A DNA stretch of 64,000 nucleotides from Haloarcula sp. CBA1127 (GCF_001485575.1 NZ_BCNB01000002.1:124001-188000), one strand, 5' to 3'; positions 16,908-26,700 are shown, numbered from the stretch's first letter. Notes: generated by a model not told the origin, from the sequence alone. Translations and numbers: made by a program.

Positions 16908-18203
16908 ATGGGATCGGAACTGAGCTCAGCTTCTCCTTCGGAAGACTCGTCGACGCCGTCCGAGCCAGAATCAGCGCTCGAAACAGCCCGTCTGCAACTC
17001 CACCGAGCCGCGGACCACCTCGATATCGACCCGAACATTGTCGAACGACTGAACCATCCGCGAAACGTCCACGAAGTCACTGTTCCGATTGAGCGGGACG
17101 ATGGTACAGTCGAAGTGTTCACCGGGTATCGAGCCCAGCACGATAGCGTCAGGGGACCGTACAAAGGTGGGCTTCGCTATCACCCCGATGTGACGAGAGA
17201 TGAGTGTGTCGGACTCGGGATATGGATGACCTGGAAATGCGCGGTCATGGACCTGCCCTTCGGCGGCGCGAAAGGGGGTATCGCCGTCAACCCGAAAACG
17301 CTGAGCCGAGACGAGAAAGAACGGCTCACCCGCCGGTTCACACAGGAACTCCGCAAGGTCATCGGCCCGAACCTGGACATTCCCGCCCCGGACATGGGAA
17401 CAGACCCACAGACGATGGCCTGGCTGATGGACGCCTACTCCATGCAAGAAGGCGAAACGATTCCGGGCGTCGTCACCGGGAAGCCGCCGATTGTCGGTGG
17501 GAGCAAGGGACGCGAGGACGCGCCCGGTCGGAGCGTCGCGATTATCACACAGTTGGTCTGTGAGTACTACGACCAGCCACTGCCGGAAACCACGGTCGCA
17601 GTACAGGGCTACGGTAGTGTCGGTGCGAACGCAGCACGGTTACTCGACGAACGGGGCGCGACTGTCGTCGCGATCAGCGACGTGAACGGGGCAATGTACG
17701 ACCCCGCCGGAATCGATACGGCGTCAGTGCCGTCACACGACGAGGAACCGGAAGCGGTCACCGAGTACGCCGACACCGTGATTTCGAACGACGAACTGTT
17801 GACGCTGGATGTCGACGTCCTCATCCCGGCCGCACTCGGGAACGTTATCACCGAGGCCAACGCGGACGACATCGCCGCGGATTTCGTCGTGGAAGGCGCG
17901 AACGGTCCGACCACGTCCACTGCTGACTCCATCCTCGCTGACCGAGATGTCATGGTGATTCCGGACATCCTAGCGAACGCCGGTGGCGTCACGGTGAGCT
18001 ACTTCGAGTGGCTACAGGACATCAACCGTCGGTCGTGGTCACTTGAGCGCGTGAACGACGAACTCGACGAAGAGATGCGGGCGGCCTGGGACGCAGTCCG
18101 GACGGAGTTCGAAAACCGCGACATCACGTGGCGCGATGCGGCGTACATCGTCGCCCTGTCCCGTATCGCGGAGGCCCACGAAGCGCGTGGGCTCTGGCCG
18201 TAG
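16908..18203 (+). CDS. gdhB: Glutamate dehydrogenase paralogue
   Basis: This 431-residue enzyme has [18 protein letters not shown] with the catalytic lysine, [10 protein letters not shown] and the Rossmann motif [11 protein letters not shown], so it belongs to the Glu/Leu/Phe/Val dehydrogenase family. Compared with the 11758-13011 copy it has a 28-residue Ser/Glu-rich N-terminal extension and is clearly diverged. It is cotranscribed with a zinc-ribbon miniprotein. Two paralogues in opposite orientation around one sensor-regulator suggests separate catabolic and anabolic roles. The gene symbol reflects family membership, not a confirmed orthology. Confidence 0.87.
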   Translation: MGSELSSASPSEDSSTPSEPESALETARLQLHRAADHLDIDPNIVERLNHPRNVHEVTVPIERDDGTVEVFTGYRAQHDSVRGPYKGGLRYHPDVTRDECVGLGIWMTWKCAVMDLPFGGAKGGIAVNPKTLSRDEKERLTRRFTQELRKVIGPNLDIPAPDMGTDPQTMAWLMDAYSMQEGETIPGVVTGKPPIVGGSKGREDAPGRSVAIITQLVCEYYDQPLPETTVAVQGYGSVGANAARLLDERGATVVAISDVNGAMYDPAGIDTASVPSHDEEPEAVTEYADTVISNDELLTLDVDVLIPAALGNVITEANADDIAADFVVEGANGPTTSTADSILADRDVMVIPDILANAGGVTVSYFEWLQDINRRSWSLERVNDELDEEMRAAWDAVRTEFENRDITWRDAAYIVALSRIAEAHEARGLWP

Positions 18204-18267
18204 CACTGTTTCTGTCGGTTCCAGCACTGTCACTGTCGGTGCCGAGAAACCGCGACCATCGCTTCCC

Positions 18268-21200
18268 TCAGTAGCGGAACTCGAACTGTGCCCCGCCAGC
18301 AGTGCTCTCCGTCACACGGACAGTCCAGCCGTGCGCTTTGGCGATGTCCGCCACGATCGAGAGTCCGAAGCCAGTGCCCCCTTTGGTAGATGTCACGCCG
18401 TGTTCCAGTACTTCCTCACGCTTCCCCGGCGGAATCCCGTCGCCGTCGTCCGCGACGTAGAACCCGTCACGGCCGTCTAGTTGCCCGACGGTTACTGTGA
18501 CATCTTCTCCACCGTGTTCGATAGCGTTTCTAAAGAGGTTCTCGAACAGCTGCGTCAATCGGCCGGCGTCACCAGCCACTGTCGGGATCGCCTCAGCAAC
18601 TGTCAGCGTTGCGTCAGCGGTGTCGACGTATCCCCACGCCTCCGTCGTCACGGTCTTGAGATCGATTTGCTTCGTATCCGTAACTGTGCTCTCGCCGCGT
18701 GCCAGCGTAAGGAGGTTGTCGATCAACTGCTCCATACGGCCATGTGCCGATTCGATTCGGTCCACGTGACTGAGGTCACCTGTCTCTTCGACGATGTCGA
18801 GAAAGCCGATAGCGATGGACAGCGGGTTCCGGAGGTCGTGGGCGACAACACTGGCAAACTCATCGAGCCGCTCATTCTGTCGCTGGAGTTCGGTTTCCCG
18901 GCTTGCGCGTGTGAATGCCGCCTCGACAGTCGCACCCAGTATCTGGAACAGGTCCACGTCTGTAGCAGAGAACGTCTGTTCCTGTGTCGTTCCCACGCCG
19001 ATAAGCCCAAAGTCGCCCAGAGGCACGAACAGGCCACTCCTGAGTTGTGCGTCAGCCTGGCCGAGTGTCACTTCGGACTGGAGATCGTCGTATTTACGCA
19101 ACTCCGACGCCTCGAACGCCTCCCACGCAAGCGCCTCTCCGGACTCCAGCCGCGGGAGCTCACCGAGCAGTTCTCTTGTGGCTGCACTCGCCGTCAGCGG
19201 GACGAGCTCGCCGGCTTGGTCGGCATACTCCCAGATCCCGGTGAGTTCGAACCCGAGAATATCGACGGCAGCCTCGACAGCGATGTCGCCGATTTCGGCA
19301 CTCGACTGTGCGCCACTGAGCCGCTGCGCAGTCGCCTGCAGTGATCGGAGCTTCGACTCTAACTGCTTCTGTTCGGTGATATCCTCCAGAACGGCCAGTA
19401 TGCTCGTTATCTCCCCATCCGGAGCAGTGATTGGGGCAACCGACAGGAGTAGATCCAGTTCCTCGCCGTCTTTCGTTTCCCGCCGTATCTCCTTGCCGCG
19501 AATCGGCTCGCCGCTCAACGCGCGTTGCCGGTGAGAAGCGAACTCAGCCTGCTGCTCGTCCGGGACCATCGGATTGAACTTGCCAAGCACTTCTTCCCGC
19601 GACCAGCCGAACATGTTCTCGGCCCCGTCGTTCCAGCGGATGACCGCTCCGTCCGTGTCGATTTCCATGACGGTGAGCGGCGTCGCCTCAATGAGTGATT
19701 CGAGTCGCTGGTTCGTCGTTTCGAGTTTGCGTTGTCGGTCGACCTGTTCGGTTACGTTGCGGGCGATACCGACAATCCGGACGATCTCATCGCCGAGCAT
19801 AACTGGTGCGAGGCTCGTGTCCCAGAACCGCGCGTCGTCAGCGATGTCCAGTTCTTCCCGATACGAGATCGGCGCACGCTCCTCGAAACAACGAGTGTAG
19901 TTCGCCGCGAGTTCGGCACCACGCTCGTCACCGAAGATCTCCCGTGGTGTTTCCCCTCGAACCTCGTCAGTCGTGAGACCTGTCTGTGACTCGTAGCCGG
20001 GGCTGAGTCGCGCAAACTCGAACACTGGATCGTTACCAGTCGTATCGACGTCGAGCATGAATATGGCGTCACCGGAGCTGTTGAGCAGTGCCTCGTACTC
20101 TTCAGCAAGTTCCTGATGCGCTCGCTCCTGGGCTTTTCGCTCCGTGATATCCTGAAAAACGCCTCGAAGCACGGGCTCATCGTCCTGTGGGTCGTCGACG
20201 CGTTCTCCCCACGCCCGAACGTCGCGCACGTCGCCGTCGGTCCGAACGATCCGGAGATCGATGTCGTACGGTTCCCGGTCCGCAATCGTCTGCTCGACTG
20301 CCTGCGAAATCTTTTCCCTGTCGTCAGGGTGATAAAAACCAAGCGCGTCATCGAGTGACGGGTCGTACTCGTCGTCAACGCCGTGAATCCGACGGACGCC
20401 GTCAGACCAGTCGAGGCTGTCTGTCGACGGGAAATACTCCCACACACCGATATCTGCGATATTCTGTACCCGCTCGAACAGGAATTCCTGGCGCTTGAGG
20501 TCAGTCTGGTCCTGCATCCGTGATATTTCGGCGCTCACGAGCTCCGAGAGTAGCTTCACGAACGTTTGCTCAAGCGCTCCGAAGGGCGCGACTCGCGTTG
20601 TCGGACTCGAAAAATTGACCGTCCCGTACCGGACTCCATCGACGATGAGTGGCACGCCGATATACGATTCCAGCTCCAACTCACGATACGCAGGGTGGGT
20701 TTCTTTGCCATCAGCGACAGCATCTGCGAACGAGCAGACTGCATCTGTCCCGACCACCTCCGCGCAGTACGTCGATTCGAGGTCGAACTGGTCCTCGGAT
20801 TCTATTTCCGTATCCGGGGCGTGTACTGCCCTGACCGTGTAATCATTGCCCTGAACGTGTGAGACGATTCCGATGTTGAGCCCGAGCGTCTGGCAGCCAA
20901 GTTCGAGCAATTCTTCGAGGCGCGCCTCAGCAGCGATATCACCCTTTGCCATGACAGTCTGGAGTTCCCGAAGTGCATCCCGCTCCTGCTCTAACTGTCG
21001 TTTTGCCATGCTCTGTTCGGTGATGTCACGGGCAACGACGAGCACCTGCCGATCATCGTCGCCCCGGAACGGTGTGACGCGGACGTCTAACGTCCGCTCG
21101 CCACCGCCGGTCGTCACATCGATTTGCAGGTCTGCGTCGTACAACCCTGTAACGCCACCGTCGCTCTCGATATCAGTGACTGTCGATTCGACCGCCGCTG

Positions 21201-22167
21201 TGAACCGCTCGGCATCGGACTTGGACATCCGGTCTCCCACGACTGCTTCCAACTGTTGTCCCGTTATCTTGGTCGATTCTCCCCCGGTAACCAGTCGTCT
21301 TGAAGCGGTGTTCGCGAACTCGATTGTCCCTTCGTCATCGAGAACGAACACAACGTCGTGGATGTTTTCGAGGATCGCTTCACTGCGCTCTAACTCCAGT
21401 TCTCGTTCCCGCTCCGCCGTGGTTTCCCGTGAAAAGACGGTCAGACCGTCATCGTCGGGAAAGACTCGTATTTCGACCCAGTAATCCAACGGTTCGCCAA
21501 GGTACTGTTCGAACGACACCGGGTCGCCGGTCTCCATCGCGGTTCGGTATTTCTCTTCGAGTTCCGTTCCAACTATCGAGGGGAACTCTTCCCAGATAAT
21601 CGTCCCGACGATAGTTTCCGGTTCGCGGTTGACGCGCTTTGCCATCTTCTCGTTTATATATTCGATCCGCCACTCGCTATCGACGGCATAAATCCCGTCA
21701 GTTGCCCGCTCCAGCGTTCGTTGGAAGCGGTCGGACAGTCGCTCGGCGGCCGCTTGTTTGTGGGCGGCTTCGGTGAGCGTCTGGATGCGGCTCGCAAGCA
21801 ACTCGAAACTGTTCTGGCCCGCGTGGACCGGAACGTAATCGGAGACCCCCGCCTGTGTCGCTTCGCTTGCAATTTGCTCGCTCCCTCGGCCCGTAAACAA
21901 GATCGTCGGTAGTTCGTACTGCTCCGTTCGTAACCGATCTAGGAGGTCGATTCCCGTCCCGCCCGGCAATGAGTACGATGTGACCACGCAATCGATAGCC
22001 GAAGTTGCAAGCGAGTCGAGAGCAGCCTCGATACTCCCGACTGTTGTGACGTCAAAGCTAGATGAGATATTCAGGAGCTTCGTCTGCGCTAATTCAGCAA
22101 AGTCACCATCATCGTTTACATACAAAACGTGAATGGAATCGGGAGTCCCGCCACCTGCATAGGCCAT
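18268..22167 (-). CDS. Multi-PAS/GAF sensor histidine kinase with pseudo-receiver
   Basis: This about 1299-residue cytosolic kinase has an N-terminal receiver-like domain (about 10-125), a series of PAS domains (roughly 145-385 twice, 575-930 three times), two GAF domains (about 400-560 and 890-1050), a HisKA helix with His1110 (VVAHDLRNPLS), and a HATPase domain (NLFRNAIEHGG, DDGDGIPPGKREE, GGTGFGLSIV). The start at 22167 was chosen because the residues before it lack the receiver fold and a TATA-like CATAAAA lies about 22-26 nt upstream. The receiver has Ser64 where the phospho-acceptor Asp should be. It is divergent from another kinase at 22409. Confidence 0.85.
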   Translation of the reverse strand: MAYAGGGTPDSIHVLYVNDDGDFAELAQTKLLNISSSFDVTTVGSIEAALDSLATSAIDCVVTSYSLPGGTGIDLLDRLRTEQYELPTILFTGRGSEQIASEATQAGVSDYVPVHAGQNSFELLASRIQTLTEAAHKQAAAERLSDRFQRTLERATDGIYAVDSEWRIEYINEKMAKRVNREPETIVGTIIWEEFPSIVGTELEEKYRTAMETGDPVSFEQYLGEPLDYWVEIRVFPDDDGLTVFSRETTAERERELELERSEAILENIHDVVFVLDDEGTIEFANTASRRLVTGGESTKITGQQLEAVVGDRMSKSDAERFTAAVESTVTDIESDGGVTGLYDADLQIDVTTGGGERTLDVRVTPFRGDDDRQVLVVARDITEQSMAKRQLEQERDALRELQTVMAKGDIAAEARLEELLELGCQTLGLNIGIVSHVQGNDYTVRAVHAPDTEIESEDQFDLESTYCAEVVGTDAVCSFADAVADGKETHPAYRELELESYIGVPLIVDGVRYGTVNFSSPTTRVAPFGALEQTFVKLLSELVSAEISRMQDQTDLKRQEFLFERVQNIADIGVWEYFPSTDSLDWSDGVRRIHGVDDEYDPSLDDALGFYHPDDREKISQAVEQTIADREPYDIDLRIVRTDGDVRDVRAWGERVDDPQDDEPVLRGVFQDITERKAQERAHQELAEEYEALLNSSGDAIFMLDVDTTGNDPVFEFARLSPGYESQTGLTTDEVRGETPREIFGDERGAELAANYTRCFEERAPISYREELDIADDARFWDTSLAPVMLGDEIVRIVGIARNVTEQVDRQRKLETTNQRLESLIEATPLTVMEIDTDGAVIRWNDGAENMFGWSREEVLGKFNPMVPDEQQAEFASHRQRALSGEPIRGKEIRRETKDGEELDLLLSVAPITAPDGEITSILAVLEDITEQKQLESKLRSLQATAQRLSGAQSSAEIGDIAVEAAVDILGFELTGIWEYADQAGELVPLTASAATRELLGELPRLESGEALAWEAFEASELRKYDDLQSEVTLGQADAQLRSGLFVPLGDFGLIGVGTTQEQTFSATDVDLFQILGATVEAAFTRASRETELQRQNERLDEFASVVAHDLRNPLSIAIGFLDIVEETGDLSHVDRIESAHGRMEQLIDNLLTLARGESTVTDTKQIDLKTVTTEAWGYVDTADATLTVAEAIPTVAGDAGRLTQLFENLFRNAIEHGGEDVTVTVGQLDGRDGFYVADDGDGIPPGKREEVLEHGVTSTKGGTGFGLSIVADIAKAHGWTVRVTESTAGGAQFEFRY

Positions 22168-22408
22168 TGCCACAACTATGTATCGAGCTTTTATGAATCC
22201 ACTGCGCCAGTTCTTATATGTGATATTATAATAGGCGATAATATCTGTGCCAGCCAACCTAACTACGTCTCGAGCGGCCTGTATGCACTCATTCGGATAG
22301 TTACCGAAATTCAACAAATAAATGACGGCCCTATCGGAGTATATATTCTGATACTTGGGTCAGCAACTTTATCGTCCGAAATTAGGTACATTCGATATTG
22401 TGCCAGAG

Positions 22409-24355
22409 ATGTCGAGTATTGCTGTGCTTCATGTTGATGATGAACCGGATTTTTTAGATGTGGCAACCGAAATGCTCGAACAGCAATCCAGTAAACTCGA
22501 CGTTATAACTGCAACAAGTGCTGCTGAAGCCCTCGACCGACTTGCTACCAACCCCGTTGACTGTCTTATCAGCGACTACCGGATGCCCGGGAAAGACGGT
22601 ATTGAACTCCTCGAAGTTGTCCGCGAGGAGTTCCCTGATCTCCCGTTTATTCTCTTCACCGGGGAGGGAAGCGAAGCGGTCGCCGGCGACGCCATTGCCG
22701 CCGGTGCAACCGATTATCTCCGGAAAGGGCACGGAACGGAGCGATACGAACTCCTCGTAAACCGTATCGAAAACGCCGTCGAACAGTACCGCACCAATCA
22801 GCGTGCTGCTGAACTTGAGCGGGTCCGCGCGCTCGTCAGCAGCATCGACCAGGCTCTCATCCGAGCGAGTTCGCTATCGGAAATCAAAACTCGTGTCTGT
22901 GAGATCATTAGCGACTCTGAACCCTACCTGTTCGCATGGATCGGCGAGCGGGATCCTGACACAGACCGAATCGAGCCACAGGCATGGGCCGGCGTCGAGG
23001 ACGAGTACCTCGATACTATTGTTGTCACTGCGGACGACTCCCCGACCGGACGAGGTCCCGCGGGCACGGCCGTTCGTGAACGACGTATTGCGACGTCACA
23101 GAATATTCAAGACGACCCGGCGTTCGAGGTCTGGCGAGAGGCGGCACTCGACCGCGGTTATAGAAGCACCGCTGCAGTTCCGCTGGAATACAATAGCACT
23201 CTGTACGGTCTCCTGTGCGTCTATTCGTCCCGTTCGTTTGCCTTTAATGGGGACGAACAGGAGTTACTCGGCGAACTCGGGGATAGCATCTCGCACGCCA
23301 TGCACTCGCTGAAGATTCGAGACGAACTGCGTGCAGAGCGGACCTTTATCCACCAGGCACTCGATTCACTTGCCGACATATTCTACGTGCTCGATTCTGC
23401 GGGCAAAATCCAGCGCTGTAATGAACAATTCACAACGCTGTCCGGACACACTGATGAGCAAATCACGAATCTCGACGCGGTCAGTCTTTTTCCGGAAGAC
23501 GAACGGGACGCAGTCGCCGAGGCAATCGAGGAGGCGCTCACAACGGGGCACTCGACCATCGAAGCGGACTTCCTTACTGGAGCGGGGAAACGTATTCCCC
23601 ACGAATTCACCGGTGACCGCTTGACGGATCAGGACGGTAACCTGATAGGGCTTGTCGGCACCGGTCGAAATATATCCGAACGGCAAAAGCGTGAACGGGA
23701 ACTGCAGGATCAGAAAGAACAGCTAGAGCAGTTTGCCGCTACTGTCAGCCACGACCTGCGGAACCCGCTAAACGTCATCCACGGTCGGCTAGATCTCGTT
23801 CAGGAAGCGCATTCGAGCGATCACCTTGCTGTGATAGAGACAGCGACTGAACGGATGGAACACATTGTCGAGAACCTCCTCTGGCTAGCGCGGGAGCAAC
23901 GGGAAATCGGTTCACTGGAACCTGTTGCGATAGAAGTCGCTGCCGAGGCGGCGTGGAAGCTTGTATCTGATCCTGCAGATGAGGCCGAACTGCACTCCGA
24001 TTGCGAGGCCGATACCCAGCCACTAATAAAAGCGGATTCCGACCAATTCCGGCACCTGCTGGAAAATCTGTTCAGGAACACGATCGATCACGCTGGCCTG
24101 GATGTCACTGTCGTTGTCGGCGGTATCTTCGATGACACCAACGGATTCTACATCGAAGACGACGGCCCTGGAATCCCCGTCGAGGACCGCGAAAAGGTGT
24201 TTGAGGCTGGCTACTCGACTTCCGAATCGGGGACTGGTCTGGGCCTCAATATCGTCAAACGAGTCGCTGACGCACATGGCTGGGATATTCGCGTAACCGA
24301 GAGCTCGATGGGTGGGACGCGATTTGAGATCACGGGTCTCGAACTCGTGGAATAA
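22409..24355 (+). CDS. Hybrid receiver-GAF-PAS histidine kinase
   Basis: This 648-residue protein opens with a complete receiver domain (HVDDEP, phospho-acceptor Asp56 in LISDYRMPG, then FTGEGSE), followed by GAF (about 150-300), PAS (about 310-430), HisKA with His448 (TVSHDLRNPLN) and HATPase (ENLFRNTIDHAG, DDGPGIPVEDREK, GTGLGLNIV). I start it at the ATG at 22409, the first that begins directly before the receiver strand; a TTTATC element lies about 26-32 nt upstream. It is divergent from the 1299-residue kinase with 241 bp between start codons. Its intact receiver contrasts with the degenerate one next door, so phosphotransfer between the two is possible but unproven. Confidence 0.85.
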   Translation: MSSIAVLHVDDEPDFLDVATEMLEQQSSKLDVITATSAAEALDRLATNPVDCLISDYRMPGKDGIELLEVVREEFPDLPFILFTGEGSEAVAGDAIAAGATDYLRKGHGTERYELLVNRIENAVEQYRTNQRAAELERVRALVSSIDQALIRASSLSEIKTRVCEIISDSEPYLFAWIGERDPDTDRIEPQAWAGVEDEYLDTIVVTADDSPTGRGPAGTAVRERRIATSQNIQDDPAFEVWREAALDRGYRSTAAVPLEYNSTLYGLLCVYSSRSFAFNGDEQELLGELGDSISHAMHSLKIRDELRAERTFIHQALDSLADIFYVLDSAGKIQRCNEQFTTLSGHTDEQITNLDAVSLFPEDERDAVAEAIEEALTTGHSTIEADFLTGAGKRIPHEFTGDRLTDQDGNLIGLVGTGRNISERQKRERELQDQKEQLEQFAATVSHDLRNPLNVIHGRLDLVQEAHSSDHLAVIETATERMEHIVENLLWLAREQREIGSLEPVAIEVAAEAAWKLVSDPADEAELHSDCEADTQPLIKADSDQFRHLLENLFRNTIDHAGLDVTVVVGGIFDDTNGFYIEDDGPGIPVEDREKVFEAGYSTSESGTGLGLNIVKRVADAHGWDIRVTESSMGGTRFEITGLELVE

Positions 24356-24669
24356 CTCACTATTTAGAACCGTACTGTTTCGAACCGGTCATCGGGCTTC
24401 CTGTGCGTTGGTGGATTCACCTTTACTGAGTTACTTACCTCCACCGAGCTGGCTACGATTTCTACTTCTCTGCCACGTGCTGCTGGATTGAATTTCCCTT
24501 CCGTTACACATCCAGGGACTCGGAAATCACAGGAACTAGTACAGATGCAAGTGTCCAGTCATCGTCCACCTCGATGCCGCAATTGCGGACGCTCAGTGAC
24601 CGCATAGCTAATAAAATGGCATAAAACGTCATAATCGTTATTTCGTACCAACTGTATGTTACTTAATGC

Positions 24670-24805
24670 GGTTCTGGTCCCCGCGCCACCTCCCCCCACT
24701 GAATCCGATCACGTTCATCAAACGGTCCGGGTCCAGAACCCGTCGACGCGGATAACGACCCCGAATGGTGCGGTGCACACCACTCCCCCCGGCTGCCCAC
24801 CATTC
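24670..24805 (+). ncRNA. Candidate structured RNA, unit A
   Basis: Stem I pairs GGTTCTGG (24670-24677) with CCAGAACC (24733-24740) around a 55-base loop with CACCTCCCCCC. A 22-base linker contains a GTCG/CGAC mini-hairpin. Stem II pairs GAATGGTG (24763-24770) with CACCATTC (24798-24805) around a 27-base loop with a run of six C. A TATA-like TTATTT is at 24638-24643, about 27-32 nt before stem I. The unit has the same architecture as two others nearby. No function is known to me. Confidence 0.5.
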
Positions 24806-24942
24806 CTATGCTGTTGCATGGGATGTCCTTCTCACGCTATCAGATGGAAACAACGCCAGTAACAAATGAGTGGCTTGCGACCAAATCAACAGACGGCGTG
24901 GGGATATCATAAACACTTTATATACACTCGTATCGGAGCTAG

Positions 24943-25077
24943 GTGGGTTCTGTGCCCTGCCCAATCGCACTGGATTCACCCACACGATTGCTTCGGGCTG
25001 GAATCCGTCGTCGGTTTCGACGACTTCCGATGGGACGTTGCCCCCCATTTCTCCCACCCCCACAGCAACGTCCCATC
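24943..25077 (+). ncRNA. Candidate structured RNA, unit C (middle copy)
   Basis: Stem I can form between GGGTTC (24945-24950) and GAATCC (25001-25006), with one G-U pair; an alternative is GTGGGT/ACCCAC at 24943-24983. A perfect linker hairpin GTCGTCG-GTTT-CGACGAC follows at 25007-25024. Stem II is a perfect 12-bp helix, GATGGGACGTTG (25029-25040) with CAACGTCCCATC (25066-25077), closing a loop of only C, A and T apart from its last base, rich in CCC. A TATA-like TTTATATAC sits at 24917-24925, about 20-26 nt upstream of the unit. Confidence 0.5.
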
Positions 25078-25190
25078 CTTGTACGTGATTGGCGGAGCCG
25101 TGCGTTCTGGGGATGATTGTGTTGAGCGAAATTACAACTATGTTCGGAGTTAGCATAAATCACATGTCGAACGGTGCATTACAGTTACTC

Positions 25191-25318
25191 GGGTTCTGGT
25201 CCCCGCTTTGGGCCGCTTCCTACTTTGCGCCCACTCGCCCCATCCCATGTCTCGGGTCCAGAACCCATCCGTGCCTCTGACTGCAGTGGGTGGCACAACA
25301 CGGTGCCCATCGCCACCC
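25191..25318 (+). ncRNA. Candidate structured RNA, unit B
   Basis: Stem I is a perfect 9-bp helix, GGGTTCTGG (25191-25199) with CCAGAACCC (25258-25266), around a 58-base pyrimidine-rich loop. The first 15 bases (GGGTTCTGGTCCCCGC) match unit A almost exactly. After a 21-base linker, stem II pairs GGGTGGC (25288-25294) with GCCACCC (25312-25318). A TATA-like CATAAAT lies at 25154-25160. It runs toward the 3' end of the binding-protein gene at 25380. Confidence 0.5.
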
Positions 25319-25379
25319 GTCATCCGATTTCGCGCAGGCGTGCAAAACTTGCTATCCCTGCTTTTGAGGGGAACTGCTG

Positions 25380-26641
25380 TTACTGTGAGTCGGTAGCCTT
25401 GTTCGTTTCACTGATAATATCCGCGAGTTCCTCGCGATCGAACAGCTGTTCGCCCTCGGGAATCTCTGGAAGCTCGCCAGCGGTGATCTCGCCCGGCCAC
25501 TCACCGAATTCGTTGGGATAGAGCTGCTTTCCGAGCATCTCTGTCTGGAAGAGATTGATAATCGGACCCTGATAGGCTGACCCGCCGACGTATAGTCGGT
25601 CCTCCTGAACGGCGGTGAGTTCCTGCCCCAGCGAACTGTCTCGCATCCCTTCAACTGTCTTTCGGAGCGCATCCTCTCCGTTCCAGTCGCGGTAATTGAC
25701 GCCGAAGTGGAACACGAGCACGTCGGGATCGACCTCCAGCAGTGCCTCGTAGTCGACCTGGATCCCGGACTGGCCATCGTACTCGCCCTCGAACGCGTCG
25801 ACAATGCCGAGATCTCGGTACTGTTTTTTCCCGTATGCCTTGTCGATCTCAGTCCTGGGGTTGTAGGCACGGAAGAACCCCTCGTTGTCGGGTTTATTTG
25901 CGCGTTGAGCAATCCGACGCTCGGACGGTCGGACACCGGTGGAACGCGCGACCGCATCTCCTGTAGCGCCTGCTCGTAGAGGGTGTTGATAGCAGCGGCT
26001 GTCTCGGACTTTCCGAGCAGTGCTCCGTATCTGCTGACGAATTCGGGGATATCGTAGTAGGCGTAGGACTCACCACCGGGCCAGGTGGGCCAGTCGTCGC
26101 CGCGTTTGCGGCGGCTGGCGTTCCCAAAGAAGGGCCCAATCGAATCGTTGATTTCGGAAATATCGCCCTCGTCAGCACCATAGTACGAAATGAACCGGTT
26201 CGGGTCAGTAGCGAACAGGTCCGGGTCGAGTTCATAGAGAACCTCGGTTCTGAGTGACCAGTCGTCTGTCCGGACCAACTCCAGCGACTCGGGATCGGGG
26301 ACGTCTACGCCGGGAAGCTGGTCGTAGAAGCCGGTGAACCAGAACTGGTTGCCCTCGGCGGCGATGAGCTTGTCGGCTTCTCCCAGTGCAGTCAGGATGT
26401 CCTCCTCAAACCCCCACCCGCCGACAATAGTCTCCGGACTCGACTCAAGTCTGAGGTTGCCCACCGGCGCCATCGCCCCTGAATAGGACCGGTCAGTTCG
26501 TGCCCGGGTTTCGTCTGCCTCGGTGCCCCCACTCGAAAGCCCAGTACAACCTGCGAGCGAGCCAGTGGTCAGCAGCGCGGTCCCGTACTTTACGCACTCT
26601 CTCCGCGTCGACCACGTTTTGTCCTGATTAGTCTCCGCCAT
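25380..26641 (-). pseudogene. ABC-type metal/cofactor substrate-binding lipoprotein, frameshifted
   Basis: The N-terminal part (from ATG at 26641) has a Tat-type lipoprotein signal: STRREC, hydrophobic stretch, lipobox LAGC. It continues as a periplasmic-binding (BtuF/FepB-like) domain (SSPETIVGGWGFEEDILTALGEADKL). Near 25890-25902 the frame breaks: LLNAQINP should continue with NKPDNEGFFRAYNP, found one frame over and running through DVLVFHFGVNYRDW to a stop at 25380. One single-base indel would restore a roughly 420-residue protein, so this may be a sequencing error. Two operator dyads upstream suggest metal-dependent control. No permease or ATPase gene is adjacent. Confidence 0.75.
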
Positions 26642-26644
26642 GGG

Positions 26645-26700
26645 TTTTAGCCCAGCCTAAAATAACAAATACCCTTCGATTTTTAGCCAGCCCTAAAAAT
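26645..26700. promoter_or_regulatory. Two TTTTAG-N6-CTAAAA operators in the binding-protein promoter
   Basis: TTTTAG-CCCAGC-CTAAAA at 26645-26662 and ATTTTTAG-CCAGCC-CTAAAAAT at 26679-26700 are two perfect dyads with six-base spacers, centred 36 bp apart. The first begins four bases from the start codon at 26641 and overlaps the likely TATA region. The form resembles sites of haloarchaeal DtxR/Idr-type metal-dependent repressors, fitting iron or manganese control of the downstream uptake protein. The regulator assignment is inference. Confidence 0.6.

Larger units (their letters stand above)
24356..25379. other. One-kilobase region without protein genes, containing three structured units
   Basis: No reading frame here has haloarchaeal protein character. 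The sequence is C-rich on the plus strand and contains three separate units of nearly equal length with strong inverted repeats, described individually. Before them, 24356-24640 is AT-rich with only a weak GGTGGA/TCCACC stem at 24410-24445. Confidence 0.6.

Noticed and set aside
24806-25156. Minus-strand frame of 116 codons in the structured region
   Set aside because: It crosses perfect stems and has no family resemblance; stem-loop conservation is the better explanation.
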